Positions 49,882 to 57,903 of a stretch of 64,000 nt of DNA are shown piece after piece; within the stretch, counting starts at the first letter, position 1; every line of letters starts with the position of its first letter. The stretch is from the NCBI RefSeq assembly GCF_017565305.1, contig NZ_JAGEKP010000014.1, forward strand, positions 124,001-188,000, given 5' to 3'. The translations under genes were made by a program, and so were the position numbers. The stretch comes from Leifsonia sp. TF02-11. GTDB lineage: Bacteria; Actinomycetota; Actinomycetes; Actinomycetales; Microbacteriaceae. A model generated the notes under the pieces. The model was not told the origin of the DNA, did not search any database, and worked only from the letters and a program-made list of their open reading frames with translations.

Positions 49882-51576
49882 CTACTCCTGATTCGCGGCC
49901 AACAGCTGGTCGCGCACTTTGCGGCGGATGACCTTGCCGACGATGCTGCGCGGCAGCTCGTCGACCTGCACGACGTGCTTGGGCACCTTGTACGCGGTCA
50001 GGCAGTCGCGGCCGTAGGCACGGATGGCCTCCTCGTCGAACGACGCCCCCGGTTCCATGACCACGGCGGCCACAACGTCCTCGCCGCCGCGCCGGTGGGG
50101 GAGGCCGACAACGGCGACGTCGGCGATGCCCTCGAAGCCGCGCAGGGCGTCCTCCACTTCGGTCGGCGAGACGTTGAAGCCTCCCGTGACGATCAGCTCT
50201 TTGATGCGGTCGACGATGCGCACGAAGCCGTCGGGGTCCATCGTGACGATGTCGCCGGTGCGGAACCAGCCGTCCGCAGTCATAACCTTGGCGGTCTCGT
50301 CCGTCTTGCGCCAGTAGCCCGAGAAGACTTGGGGGCCGCGGGCCAGCAGCTCGCCCTCCTCGCCGAACGCACGGTCGGAGTCCGGGTCGTCCGGGTCGAC
50401 GACGCGCAGCTCGGTCCCCGGCAGCGGGAGGCCGACGGTGCCGGCCTTCCTCGTCGCACCCACCGGATTCGCCATCAGGACGGGAGAGCACTCCGAGAGC
50501 CCGTAGCCCTCGACGAGATATCCGCCGGTCTTCGACTCCCAGAGGTCGACGATCGACTGCGGCAGGCTCATGGCGCCCGAGATGGCGATGTCGATGCCCG
50601 ACAGGGAGACCCTGCGCTTCTCGGCGGCCTGCACGAGCCGCTCGTAGATGGGCGGCACGGCCGGCAGGAAGGTGGCCGGGTGCTTCTTCACGACGTCGAG
50701 CACCAGGTCCGGGTCGAACTTGGGGAACAGGACCAGCCGCGAACCCATGCTCATCGCGAAGGTCAGGCAGAGCGTGAGGCCGTAGGCGTGGAAGAGCGGG
50801 AGGACGGCGTACACGACCGAGGTTCCGCGTTCGATGGTCGGCACCCAGGCCCTGGCCTGCGCCGCGTTGACGGCGAGGTTCAGGTGGGAGAGCATGACGC
50901 CCTTCGGCAGCCCGGTGGTCCCGCTCGTGTACTGGATCAGCGCGAGGTCGTCACGCTCCGGGCGCGGCACGGAGGCCTTGAGCCGTCGCGACGCCACCAG
51001 CGACTCCCAGGTGATGGTGCCGGAGACCTTGGCCGTCAGCTGCTCGCGGGCTTTGCGAGCGGCGGGCACAGGGAGGCGCAGCGCGAACCGCTTGCTCGCG
51101 GGCATTCCGCGGGTGATGTCGACCGAGATGATCGTGGTCACGCCGAGGTCGGCCGGCAGGTCCTGCACGGTCCGGGCGACCTTGTCCCACACGATCGCGA
51201 CCGTGGCGCCGTGATCTTCGAACTGGTGCCGCAGCTCGCGGGCCGTGTAGAGCGGGTTGTGCTCCACGATCACCGCACCGAGACGCAGCGCCGCGTAGAA
51301 GGCCACGACGTGCTGCGGACAGTTCGGCAGGACGAGCGCCACGCGGTCGCCCTTGCGCACCCCGCGCTTGCGCAGGCCCTCTGCCGCACGGGCGATCTGT
51401 TCGCCGAGCTCCGCGTACGTGGTCGTCGCGCCGAAGAACTCGAGGGCGACGTGCTTGCCGTACGTCGCGACCGAGGCGTCGATGAGATGCGCGAGCGATC
51501 CCTCCGGCAGGTCGATGTCGGCGGGCACGTCCGGCGCGTAGCCGGCGACCCAGGGGCGATCGCTGTAGATGCTCAC
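49882..51576 (-). CDS. Long-chain fatty acid-CoA ligase (FadD-like)
   Basis: Adenylate-forming enzyme, 564 residues, converting fatty acids to acyl-CoA. Motifs: IQYTSGTTGLPKGVMLSH (AMP/P-loop), YGLSECSPVLMAN, GWFRTGDIVTMDPDG and the C-terminal SIVGKVIRRKVRDQL with the catalytic Lys. The chain-length preference cannot be told. It converges with the thioesterase gene 40 bases away. The GTG start has no Shine-Dalgarno but TAGGAT seven bases upstream. Confidence 0.9.
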   Translation of the reverse strand: MSIYSDRPWVAGYAPDVPADIDLPEGSLAHLIDASVATYGKHVALEFFGATTTYAELGEQIARAAEGLRKRGVRKGDRVALVLPNCPQHVVAFYAALRLGAVIVEHNPLYTARELRHQFEDHGATVAIVWDKVARTVQDLPADLGVTTIISVDITRGMPASKRFALRLPVPAARKAREQLTAKVSGTITWESLVASRRLKASVPRPERDDLALIQYTSGTTGLPKGVMLSHLNLAVNAAQARAWVPTIERGTSVVYAVLPLFHAYGLTLCLTFAMSMGSRLVLFPKFDPDLVLDVVKKHPATFLPAVPPIYERLVQAAEKRRVSLSGIDIAISGAMSLPQSIVDLWESKTGGYLVEGYGLSECSPVLMANPVGATRKAGTVGLPLPGTELRVVDPDDPDSDRAFGEEGELLARGPQVFSGYWRKTDETAKVMTADGWFRTGDIVTMDPDGFVRIVDRIKELIVTGGFNVSPTEVEDALRGFEGIADVAVVGLPHRRGGEDVVAAVVMEPGASFDEEAIRAYGRDCLTAYKVPKHVVQVDELPRSIVGKVIRRKVRDQLLAANQE

Positions 51577-51583
51577 GGGTCAG

Positions 51584-51589
51584 ATCCTA
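51584..51589 (-). promoter_or_regulatory. Leaderless-type -10 box of the acyl-CoA ligase gene
   Basis: On the minus strand TAGGAT ends seven bases before the GTG at 51576. It lies in the 25-base gap behind the oxidoreductase gene. Confidence 0.5.
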
Positions 51590-51601
51590 CGGGCCGGGCC
51601 G

Positions 51602-52267
51602 TCAGCCGGCCTGCGTCAGCGCGCGAACGGCCTCGTCGATGGGCGTGTCGCCGGCGACGGCCTCCCAGGTGCGGCCGATCGTGGCCGGGTCCGCCAGACA
51701 GGCGACGATGAGGCGTGCCACGTCCTCGCGGGGGATGTCGCCGCGCGGAACGCTCTCTCCGAGCCGGATGCGGCCGGTCCCCTCGTCGAACGTGAGGCGT
51801 CCCGGACGCAGGATCGTCCAGTCCAGCCCGGAAGACCGCAGGTCGGCGTCGGCGTCGCGCTTCGCTTCCACGTACGCACGCCACTGTGGATCGGCTTCGG
51901 GCTGCACGGGGGAGTCGACCCCCCACGCGCTCACCTGGACGAAGCGGCGGATGCCGGCGCGCGCGGCGGCCTCCGCGGACTTCACGGCTCCGGCGTAGTC
52001 CACGGTCCGCTTGCGCTCGACACCGGAGCCCGCCCCGGCGCCCGCTGTGAACACGACCGCGTCACAGCCGGCGATCGCCTGCGCGATCGCCTCGGTGTCG
52101 GACTGCTCGATGTCGAGCACGACGCCCTCCCCGCCGAGACGGTAGACGTCTTCCGCGTGCTCGTCGGCGCGGACGACGCCGACGAAGTCGTCCCCGTTGT
52201 CGTAGAGCACCCGCATGAGCTGCTGGGCGACTTTTCCGTGGGCTCCGATGATCGCGACTCGAGACAT
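51602..52267 (-). CDS. NAD(P)-binding SDR-a-like oxidoreductase
   Basis: A 221-residue atypical short-chain dehydrogenase of the YwnB/HSCARG-like group (NAD(P)H-binding). Motifs: VAIIGAHGKVAQQLMR at the N-terminus (GxxGxxx), VVFTAGAGAGSG, and FVQVSAWGVDSP followed by WRAYVEAKRDADADLRSSGLDWTILRPG, which has a YxxxK pair. Family roles include stress response and quinone or flavin reduction; substrate unknown. The start ATG has CAAGAT six bases upstream, a near match to the leaderless box. Confidence 0.82.
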   Translation of the reverse strand: MSRVAIIGAHGKVAQQLMRVLYDNGDDFVGVVRADEHAEDVYRLGGEGVVLDIEQSDTEAIAQAIAGCDAVVFTAGAGAGSGVERKRTVDYAGAVKSAEAAARAGIRRFVQVSAWGVDSPVQPEADPQWRAYVEAKRDADADLRSSGLDWTILRPGRLTFDEGTGRIRLGESVPRGDIPREDVARLIVACLADPATIGRTWEAVAGDTPIDEAVRALTQAG

Positions 52268-52273
52268 GACTCC

Positions 52274-52279
52274 ATCTTG
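52274..52279 (-). promoter_or_regulatory. Weak candidate leaderless -10 box of the oxidoreductase gene
   Basis: On the minus strand CAAGAT ends six bases before the ATG at 52267; the first base departs from TAnnnT. Confidence 0.3.
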
Positions 52280-52338
52280 CCCCTGTTGCGGGTGGTCCGC
52301 TGACGGCGAACGTCTTCGGGCTGGACGAGGGGATGCGC

Positions 52339-52344
52339 TAGCGT
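52339..52344 (+). promoter_or_regulatory. Leaderless-type -10 box
   Basis: TAGCGT ends seven bases before the ATG at 52352. Confidence 0.5.
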
Positions 52345-52351
52345 CATCACC

Positions 52352-52639
52352 ATGACCGCCCTTCTCGAGCTCGTCGCGCGCCTTCTGGCGTTCGCGCCCT
52401 CGAGTGCGTCCGGCCTCGTGGCCCTCGCCGGTCTCGCCGGAGCGATCGGACTGGTCGCGGTCGTCGCGACCGCCGCCGTGCGCTCCGTTGCGGCGTTGGC
52501 GGCCTCCCTGCGTGTTCGTGCCGTCTGGTCGAATCCGCTGCAGCCGACCGCCGGCTGGCTTCTCGAGAGCCAGGCCGATCCGGACGCCGACGGGCGTCCC
52601 CGCCCGCGAGCGCCGGGCATCCCCCTGCCGGTCGCGTAG
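52352..52639 (+). CDS. Small membrane protein next to a YidC paralogue (DUF6412-like)
   Basis: A 95-residue protein with one or two hydrophobic helices (about 3-13 and 20-46) and a Pro/Arg-rich cytoplasmic tail (NPLQPTAGWLLES...RPRAPGIPLPVA). I recall similar small proteins beside yidC-like genes in Microbacteriaceae under the label DUF6412; function unknown. The YidC-like gene starts 82 bases later on the same strand, so the two probably act in one process. Confidence 0.65.
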   Translation: MTALLELVARLLAFAPSSASGLVALAGLAGAIGLVAVVATAAVRSVAALAASLRVRAVWSNPLQPTAGWLLESQADPDADGRPRPRAPGIPLPVA

Positions 52640-52720
52640 CGAGGCGTCCAGCCTCAGAGCCAGTTCTGCTCCTGCGCGGCCAGACGACGTCATCGTCCGT
52701 TCCGACAGCAGGGAATACCC

Positions 52721-53482
52721 ATGGACTTCTTCTCGTGGCCGCCGATCGCGGCCGTCCTTGACGCCGCCTACGGCTTCGTCACCGCACTCTCCGCCGCCGT
52801 CGAGCCCGTGGCGGGCTCGGCGGCCGCCCTCGTCGCCATCGTCGTCCTGACGGTGCTCGTGCGAGCGCTTCTCCTCCCCGTCGGCGTCAGCCAGGTGCGC
52901 GCCGAGTACACCCGCCGGCGCCTCGCGCCCGCCCTCGCCGACCTCCAGCGGCGGCACGGGTCGGATCGGGAGTTGCTCGCGCGCAAGACCATGGAGCTCT
53001 ACCGGGAGGAGCGCACCTCGCCCTTCGCCGGGATGCTGCCGCTGCTGGCGCAGATTCCCGTGATCTCCCTCGTCTACGCGATCTTCACCCATGCCACGAT
53101 CGCCGGTCACGCCAACGCGCTGCTCGGCGAGCACGTGTTCGGCGCGCCGCTCGGCACGAGCTTCGTCGGTCTCACGGGGTCCGCCTCCGTCTGGCCCGGG
53201 TTCTGGGTCTATGCCGCGGTACTGCTGCTCATCGCAGTGGTGACGACCGTCTCGCGCCGCGTGCTCGCCCTCCCGCAGCCCGCGGGGAGCCCGGCCCCGA
53301 CCGGCGCACTGCGAGCCCTCTCGTTCCTCCCGTACGTCACCGTGATCTTCGCCGCCTTCGTCCCGCTCGCGGCGGCCGTGTACATTCTGACCTCGACGGC
53401 CTGGACCGTCGTCGAGCGCGCGACGCTGCGTCGCCTGCTCGATCCGGAACGAGGGAGGCCCGCACCATCGCCATCGCACTGA
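52721..53482 (+). CDS. yidC: YidC/Oxa1-family membrane protein insertase (short paralogue)
   Basis: A 253-residue insertase with five helices. After helix 1 (about 35-55) comes VRALLLPVGVSQVRAEYTRRRLAPALADLQRRHG, the cytoplasmic loop typical of YidC, then SPFAGMLPLLAQIPVISLVYAIF. It is smaller than the usual actinobacterial YidC (about 320 residues or more) and lies away from the rnpA-jag region, so it is probably a second, accessory copy. The conserved helix-1 arginine may be R49 (VRALLLP). No strong Shine-Dalgarno precedes the ATG. Confidence 0.85.
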   Translation: MDFFSWPPIAAVLDAAYGFVTALSAAVEPVAGSAAALVAIVVLTVLVRALLLPVGVSQVRAEYTRRRLAPALADLQRRHGSDRELLARKTMELYREERTSPFAGMLPLLAQIPVISLVYAIFTHATIAGHANALLGEHVFGAPLGTSFVGLTGSASVWPGFWVYAAVLLLIAVVTTVSRRVLALPQPAGSPAPTGALRALSFLPYVTVIFAAFVPLAAAVYILTSTAWTVVERATLRRLLDPERGRPAPSPSH

Positions 53483-54015
53483 AGCCCGTCCCGACCCTGA
53501 CCACGGAGCGACTGACGCTCGTTCCACTGGGTCCCGAGCACCTCGACGGCACCTGGGCGTCGCTGCAGGAGCCGGAGGTGCTGCGCCTGACCGGCACACA
53601 CGCGGCGTTCACCCGGGAGCAGGTGTCGGCGTGGCTGGGGAGCCTCCGCGACCGTGAGGACCGCGCCGACTGGGCGATCCTGCGCAGCGACGATGGAACG
53701 CATCTCGGCGAGGTCGTGCTGAACGACGTGGACGCGGGCAACCTCTCGGCCGGTTTCCGGATCATGCTCGGCGCGCCGCGCTGGTTCGGCAGCGGCTACG
53801 GCACCGAGGCGACCCGTGCGGTGCTAGGCCACGCGTTCGACACGCTCGGGCTGCACCGCGTCGAGCTGGAGGTCTACGCGTTCAACCCGCGGGCGCAACG
53901 CGCCTACGAGAAGGCCGGCTTCGTCGTCGAGGGCCGTAGGCGCGACGCGCTGCTCTGGGACGGCGAGTGGGTCGACGCCATCGTGATGGGATGCTTGAGC
54001 CATGTGGAAGCGTGA
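53467..54015 (+). CDS. GNAT acetyltransferase (RimJ-like) with an apparent ATC start
   Basis: A RimJ/RimL-like GNAT protein of about 182 residues. LGAPRWFGSGYGTEATRAVLGHAFDTLGLHRVELEVYAFNPRAQRAYEKAGFVVEGRRRDALLWDGEWVDAIVM-type order is complete from the acetyl-CoA site to the end. The N-terminal strand TLTTERLTLVPLGPEHLDG, needed for the fold, is encoded from about 53491, but no ATG, GTG or TTG precedes it in frame after the last upstream stop region. GAGGGAGG at 53451-53458 stands eight bases before ATC at 53467, the best start by position. A GTG at 53578 would delete the first 37 residues. Substrate unknown; the YidC-like stop lies inside its beginning. Confidence 0.75.
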   Translation: MAIALKPVPTLTTERLTLVPLGPEHLDGTWASLQEPEVLRLTGTHAAFTREQVSAWLGSLRDREDRADWAILRSDDGTHLGEVVLNDVDAGNLSAGFRIMLGAPRWFGSGYGTEATRAVLGHAFDTLGLHRVELEVYAFNPRAQRAYEKAGFVVEGRRRDALLWDGEWVDAIVMGCLSHVEA

Positions 54016-54316
54016 CCGTCCCCGACCCGCCCGCGACCCGCGTGCTGCCATCCCCGGTCTCGGCGTCGGCGTGCAGGTCTACGTCGTCGAGCACGAGCCG
54101 CCCGTCGGCACGGACTGGCCCGACGAACCGACCGGCGTCATCATCGCGCCGGGCGAGCGCGGGCTGCGCGAGGTTTCGTTGCCCACGGACGGCTTCACCA
54201 CGTGGGTGGTCGCGTTCAGCGAGCCGCAGAGCCGCCGCGACGGGAGCGGGCCGTATGAGAAGGCCGTCATCCCGTCTGCGCTCCTCGTGGCCGCCGACCC
54301 CGTCGCGGAGGGGTGA
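54002..54316 (+). CDS. Hypothetical protein, no recognised domain
   Basis: A 104-residue protein with a basic start (MWKRDRPRPARDPRA) and a mainly beta-strand-like remainder (VGVQVYVVEHEPPVGTDWPDEPTGVII...DGFTTWVVAFSEPQ). No motif recognised. It overlaps the GNAT gene by 14 bases and is followed by the DUF1697 gene three bases after its stop, so it sits in a tightly packed operon; the codon pattern is normal for the window. Function unknown. Confidence 0.55.
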   Translation: MWKRDRPRPARDPRAAIPGLGVGVQVYVVEHEPPVGTDWPDEPTGVIIAPGERGLREVSLPTDGFTTWVVAFSEPQSRRDGSGPYEKAVIPSALLVAADPVAEG

Positions 54317-54319
54317 GCG

Positions 54320-54856
54320 ATGCTCGGCGTCGGCCTGATCCGCGGGATCAATGTGGGGGGCAACGCGCGCGTTGCCAAGGCCGACCTGGCGGCGGCGTTC
54401 GTCTCCGCGGGTTTCGCCGACGTCGTGACGATTCTGCAGAGCGGCAACGTCGTGTTCCGGTCGGAGGCGGCGCCGACGGCGGAGGACGCTGCGGCGGTCA
54501 CGGCGGCCCTGAAACAGTCGTCGGGCGTTGAGGCCGGGGTCGTGCTCCTGGAGGAGCGGCGCTTCCGCGAACTGGCGGCGGCGAACCCGCTCCTCGGGGT
54601 CTCCGACGACGACTCGCGGCTCGTGGTGACGTTCCTCGATCACGACCTCCCCGCCGACGTCGTCGCGCCGACCGACGATGAGCTGGAGCCGGAGCGAGTG
54701 CGGCTCGGCGAGCACGCGGTCTACCAGTGGAGTCCGCTGGGCGTCTCGAAATCGACCGTTCCGCCGGCCTTCTGGCGCCGCGTCGGACAGGTCGCGACAG
54801 CGCGGAACCAACGGACCGTGCTGCGGCTGATCGCGGAGGTCGACCGCCGCCTCTGA
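54320..54856 (+). CDS. DUF1697 family protein
   Basis: A 178-residue protein of the widespread but uncharacterised DUF1697 family. The family N-terminus LIRGINVGGNARVAKADL, the ILQSGNVVFRS motif and the closing PPAFWRRVGQVATARNQRTVLRL (the 'TxRNxxTV' motif) are all present. Biochemical role unknown. It starts at ATG three bases after the previous stop and ends the small operon. Confidence 0.88.
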   Translation: MLGVGLIRGINVGGNARVAKADLAAAFVSAGFADVVTILQSGNVVFRSEAAPTAEDAAAVTAALKQSSGVEAGVVLLEERRFRELAAANPLLGVSDDDSRLVVTFLDHDLPADVVAPTDDELEPERVRLGEHAVYQWSPLGVSKSTVPPAFWRRVGQVATARNQRTVLRLIAEVDRRL

Positions 54857-54897
54857 CCCTGGCGGAAATCTCCCTTCTCCGTGTCAGCGCCGGCTCT

Positions 54898-54903
54898 TAC
54901 AAT
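54898..54903 (+). promoter_or_regulatory. Leaderless-type -10 box
   Basis: TACAAT, close to the TATAAT consensus, ends six bases before the ATG at 54910. TTCTCC at 54875-54880, 17 bases upstream, is a weak -35 candidate. Confidence 0.6.
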
Positions 54904-54909
54904 GACGGC

Positions 54910-55533
54910 ATGTTCGTCGAGGGCACCCTTCGATGGCAGGTCACAGAGGACTGTCCCTGGGACCTGCTGATCGCGCTCGCCCTCCGCGATCTCGCCGGTC
55001 TGGGTGCCGGCGTCGCGCACGCGCTGCCGGCGGTGGCGCCGGCGCTCGTCCCCGTGCTGCAGGGCGGCGTCGGCGGCGGGCACGCGGCCGCGCCGGCGCT
55101 CCGGGGTGCGCTGACGGCGCAGTGGGACGCGCTCTTCGACGCCGCCGCCGACCGGGAGCATCGCCCGCTCACCCCGCTGCTGCAGCCTCCGCATTTCGCC
55201 GCGCTCGACCGCGCCCTGGAGCTGCAGGACTTCGTGCTCGCGCACCACGAGGCCGCCGCCCGCTGGGCTCGCGAGCGGCACGCGGAGTATGCCCGCGTGA
55301 GCGTGGAGCAGCACGCCAGGCGCGCCGCGGACATCGTCGACGTCGTCCACGAACGCGAGCACGACCTCCGCCGTCAGGCCGGCTACTTCCGGCTGGACAT
55401 CGACGTGCTCCCGCTGGCCGAGACCGGCGCCTGGATCGTCGGCCCGCACACGATCGTGGTCAGCACGTCGCTGCGCGACGACTCGCGGGCGTTCCGCGCG
55501 TGGTTCCGTCCCCTGGTGGCGGCTCTCGTCTGA
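54910..55533 (+). CDS. Hypothetical protein, alpha-helical, function unknown
   Basis: A 207-residue protein I cannot assign. It begins MFVEGTLRWQVTEDCPWDLL, has an Ala/Gly/Val-rich middle (about 25-65), and a charged helical C-terminal half with scattered His (LAHHEAAARW, VVHEREHDLRRQ). It ends in a small strand-rich section (YFRLDIDVLPLAETGAWIVGPHTIVVS). No signal peptide, clear membrane segment or metal motif is evident. The ATG at 54910 is supported by a good -10 box six bases upstream; a longer in-frame start would run through the DUF1697 gene. Confidence 0.6.
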   Translation: MFVEGTLRWQVTEDCPWDLLIALALRDLAGLGAGVAHALPAVAPALVPVLQGGVGGGHAAAPALRGALTAQWDALFDAAADREHRPLTPLLQPPHFAALDRALELQDFVLAHHEAAARWARERHAEYARVSVEQHARRAADIVDVVHEREHDLRRQAGYFRLDIDVLPLAETGAWIVGPHTIVVSTSLRDDSRAFRAWFRPLVAALV

Positions 55534-55576
55534 CCGATCGACGGCGACCGCCGCGGGGAGTGTCGGCCCGCGGTGG

Positions 55577-55582
55577 GAGAAT
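55577..55582 (+). promoter_or_regulatory. Candidate leaderless -10 box of dinB
   Basis: GAGAAT ends six bases before the dinB ATG at 55589; it matches TATAAT at four of six positions. Confidence 0.35.
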
Positions 55583-55588
55583 CATTGG

Positions 55589-56863
55589 ATGGGCAAGACG
55601 GACGGCAGCGACCGGCGGGTGACGACCGCCGCGGTCGACGACTCCGACGCCACGATCCTCCATGTCGACATGGATGCCTTCTTCGCGTCGGTCGAGTTGC
55701 TCGACCGGCCGGACGCCCGCGGCAAGCCCGCCATCGTGGGGCACGCCGGCGGCCGCGGCGTGGTCACGAGCGCGACCTACGAAGCGCGACGGTTCGGTGT
55801 GCGCAGCGCTATGCCGGTGTCTCAGGCGCTGCGGCTCTGCCCGACCGCGATCATCCTGCCTCCGCACTACGAGAAGTACACAGAGTACTCGGCCAGGGTG
55901 ATGCAGATCTTCCAGGAGGTCACCCCGCTCGTCGAGCCGCTCAGCATCGACGAGGCGTTCCTCGACGTCGCCGGTGCCAGACGCCTGCTCGGATCGCCGC
56001 GCCGGATCGCCGAGCTGATCAGGTCGCGCGTGCACGACGAGACCGGGCTGACCTGCTCGGTGGGCGTCGCAGGGACCAAGTTCATGGCCAAGCTGGCGTC
56101 GGGCCACGCCAAGCCGGACGGGATGCTCGTCATCCCGCCCGCCGAGACCGTCGCCTATCTGCGGCCGCTTCCGGTGGGCGCGCTCTGGGGCGTTGGCGCC
56201 AGCACCCAGGCGTCGCTGGAGCGCATGGGCATGCGGACGGTCGCCGACCTCGCGGACGCCCCCTTCGGCGTTCTGCAGCGAGCCGTCGGCGACGCGACGG
56301 CGCACCGGTTGCGCGACCTGGCCCACGGCCACGACCCGCGGCAGATCGTCACGGCGTCGCGCGAGAAGAGCATCGGCCACGAGAACACCTTCGCGGTCGA
56401 CGTGGACGACGCCGACACACTCCGACGCGAGCTGCTGCGGCTGTCCGGCCGGGTGGGTGAGCGGCTGCGCACGCACGGGATGGTCGGTCGGACCATCGCG
56501 CTCAAGATCCGGTACGCCGACTTCCGGACGATCTCGCGGTCGCGCACGCTTGCCGAACCGACGAACGTCGGCCGGCGGCTGTTCGAGGAGGCGTGGGACG
56601 TCTTCGAGAGTGTGGGCATCGACCTGCGTGCGACGCCGATCCGCCTGATCGGCGTGCGGGCGGAGCAGCTCGCCGACGCAGGTGGCGACGCGACAGCGTT
56701 GTGGGATCCGGACGAGGAGTGGCGGGAGGCCGAGCGCACGCTCGACGCCGTCAGCGCGCGTTTCGGCCGCGGCGCGATCGGCCCGGCCTCCCTCGTCCGC
56801 CGCGCGCAGGACGCCGACGAGGCAGAGCGCGACGGCCGCAACCCGCGCTGGCTGAGCGACTGA
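55589..56863 (+). CDS. dinB: DNA polymerase IV (Y-family)
   Basis: Error-prone translesion polymerase, 424 residues. Metal-binding acidic residues are D27 (VDMDAFFASVE) and D121-E122 (SIDEAF); SATYEARRFGVRSAMP is the fingers region, LWGVGASTQASLERMGM the helix-hairpin-helix and SIGHENTF the little-finger start. The stretch where many Pol IV proteins have a QLxLF-type clamp-binding peptide reads QLADAGGDATALW, and the protein ends RNPRWLSD, so a canonical beta-clamp motif is not visible. No LexA site was recognised upstream; the start appears leaderless. Confidence 0.93.
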   Translation: MGKTDGSDRRVTTAAVDDSDATILHVDMDAFFASVELLDRPDARGKPAIVGHAGGRGVVTSATYEARRFGVRSAMPVSQALRLCPTAIILPPHYEKYTEYSARVMQIFQEVTPLVEPLSIDEAFLDVAGARRLLGSPRRIAELIRSRVHDETGLTCSVGVAGTKFMAKLASGHAKPDGMLVIPPAETVAYLRPLPVGALWGVGASTQASLERMGMRTVADLADAPFGVLQRAVGDATAHRLRDLAHGHDPRQIVTASREKSIGHENTFAVDVDDADTLRRELLRLSGRVGERLRTHGMVGRTIALKIRYADFRTISRSRTLAEPTNVGRRLFEEAWDVFESVGIDLRATPIRLIGVRAEQLADAGGDATALWDPDEEWREAERTLDAVSARFGRGAIGPASLVRRAQDADEAERDGRNPRWLSD

Positions 56864-56881
56864 ACCTCCCGCTGCGCCTCC

Positions 56882-57799
56882 TCAGCGCAGCCCGATCTCG
56901 ATTCCGCGGTGGTCGGATCCGTTGTCGTCGAGCACCGAGCTGCCGACGGTCGTCAGCCCGCGAACGAACGCGTGATCGAGCCGGGCGACCGGGAAGGACG
57001 CCGGCCAGGTGAAGCCGAGGCCGACCGTGCTGTTGCTGGCCTCCGTCAGCTCCTTCTGGAGCGGCGCGATGGCACGGTCGGTACTCGCGGTGTTGAAGTC
57101 GCCCACGACGAGCAGCCGCTCGCTATGGTCGGCGGCGACAGCCTGGGTGAGTTCGCCCAGCATGCGGTCGCGCGCGGTGTACTCCAGCGGCCGGACCGAG
57201 GCGAGGTGCACGACGTAGATCCGGGTCGACGCTCCGGGAGTGTCCACATCCACGCTGATGGCGCGGTTCCAGCCCAGCCCGAGATCGAGTTTGGCGCCGT
57301 CGGTCAGCGGGTAGCGGCTCCAGAGCCCGACCGTGCCGACGACATAGCGGTGGGGATACGGTGCGTCGAGCACGCCCTCGACCGCGTGCAGATTGGTCGC
57401 ATCCAGCTCCTGGAGCGCGACCACGTCGGGGGACCGCGCCGCCAGCGAGCGCGCGATGTCCGCCGCCTCGGCGTTCTGCGCCTGGACGTTCTCGCTCACC
57501 ACGGTGAAGCGCGGGGATCCCGCACTCATCGACGGGAGCAGGGCGACCCCGAACGCCGCCCACCAGACCGCCATGGCCGCGGCGACGGCCAGCCCGGCGA
57601 AGAGCGAGAACCGCACGAGCGCCGCGACACCCAGTGCGATGAGGGCGACGCCGGCCCAGGGCAGGAAGGTCTCCAGCATGGACGCGGCGCCGGCCACGTC
57701 CGGAAGCAGCCCGTGCCAGAGCAGCAGGGCGCCGACGGCGAGTGCCACCAGGCCCGTCAGCAGCCCGCGGGGGCGGCGGCGGGGACGGGAGCGGGGCAC
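56882..57799 (-). CDS. Membrane-anchored endonuclease/exonuclease/phosphatase family protein
   Basis: A 305-residue protein. The first 95 residues hold a basic tip (RSRPRRRPRG) and three hydrophobic helices (about 12-30, 43-62, 66-90). The EEP-fold domain faces outside at about 98-305: VSENVQAQN, ALQELDATN (metal Glu), VVGDFNTASTD, LDHAFV and the closing NGSDHRGIEI with the catalytic His. Members of this layout are extracytoplasmic phosphodiesterases; substrate unknown. The GTG start has AATAAT seven bases upstream on the minus strand. Confidence 0.85.
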   Translation of the reverse strand: MPRSRPRRRPRGLLTGLVALAVGALLLWHGLLPDVAGAASMLETFLPWAGVALIALGVAALVRFSLFAGLAVAAAMAVWWAAFGVALLPSMSAGSPRFTVVSENVQAQNAEAADIARSLAARSPDVVALQELDATNLHAVEGVLDAPYPHRYVVGTVGLWSRYPLTDGAKLDLGLGWNRAISVDVDTPGASTRIYVVHLASVRPLEYTARDRMLGELTQAVAADHSERLLVVGDFNTASTDRAIAPLQKELTEASNSTVGLGFTWPASFPVARLDHAFVRGLTTVGSSVLDDNGSDHRGIEIGLR

Positions 57800-57806
57800 T
57801 CGCCCG

Positions 57807-57812
57807 ATTATT
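57807..57812 (-). promoter_or_regulatory. Candidate leaderless -10 box of the EEP-family gene
   Basis: On the minus strand AATAAT ends seven bases before the GTG at 57799. Confidence 0.45.
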
Positions 57813-57891
57813 CCGAAGCCGTCGGTGAGAACCCGCCGTGAACGCTGAACGCGGGGTGCGAACCGCCCTGGTCAGCCTGGGAGGCGGCGGG

Positions 57892-57897
57892 TACGGT
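57892..57897 (+). promoter_or_regulatory. Leaderless-type -10 box
   Basis: TACGGT ends six bases before the ATG at 57904. Confidence 0.5.
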
Positions 57898-57903
57898 GAT
57901 CCC

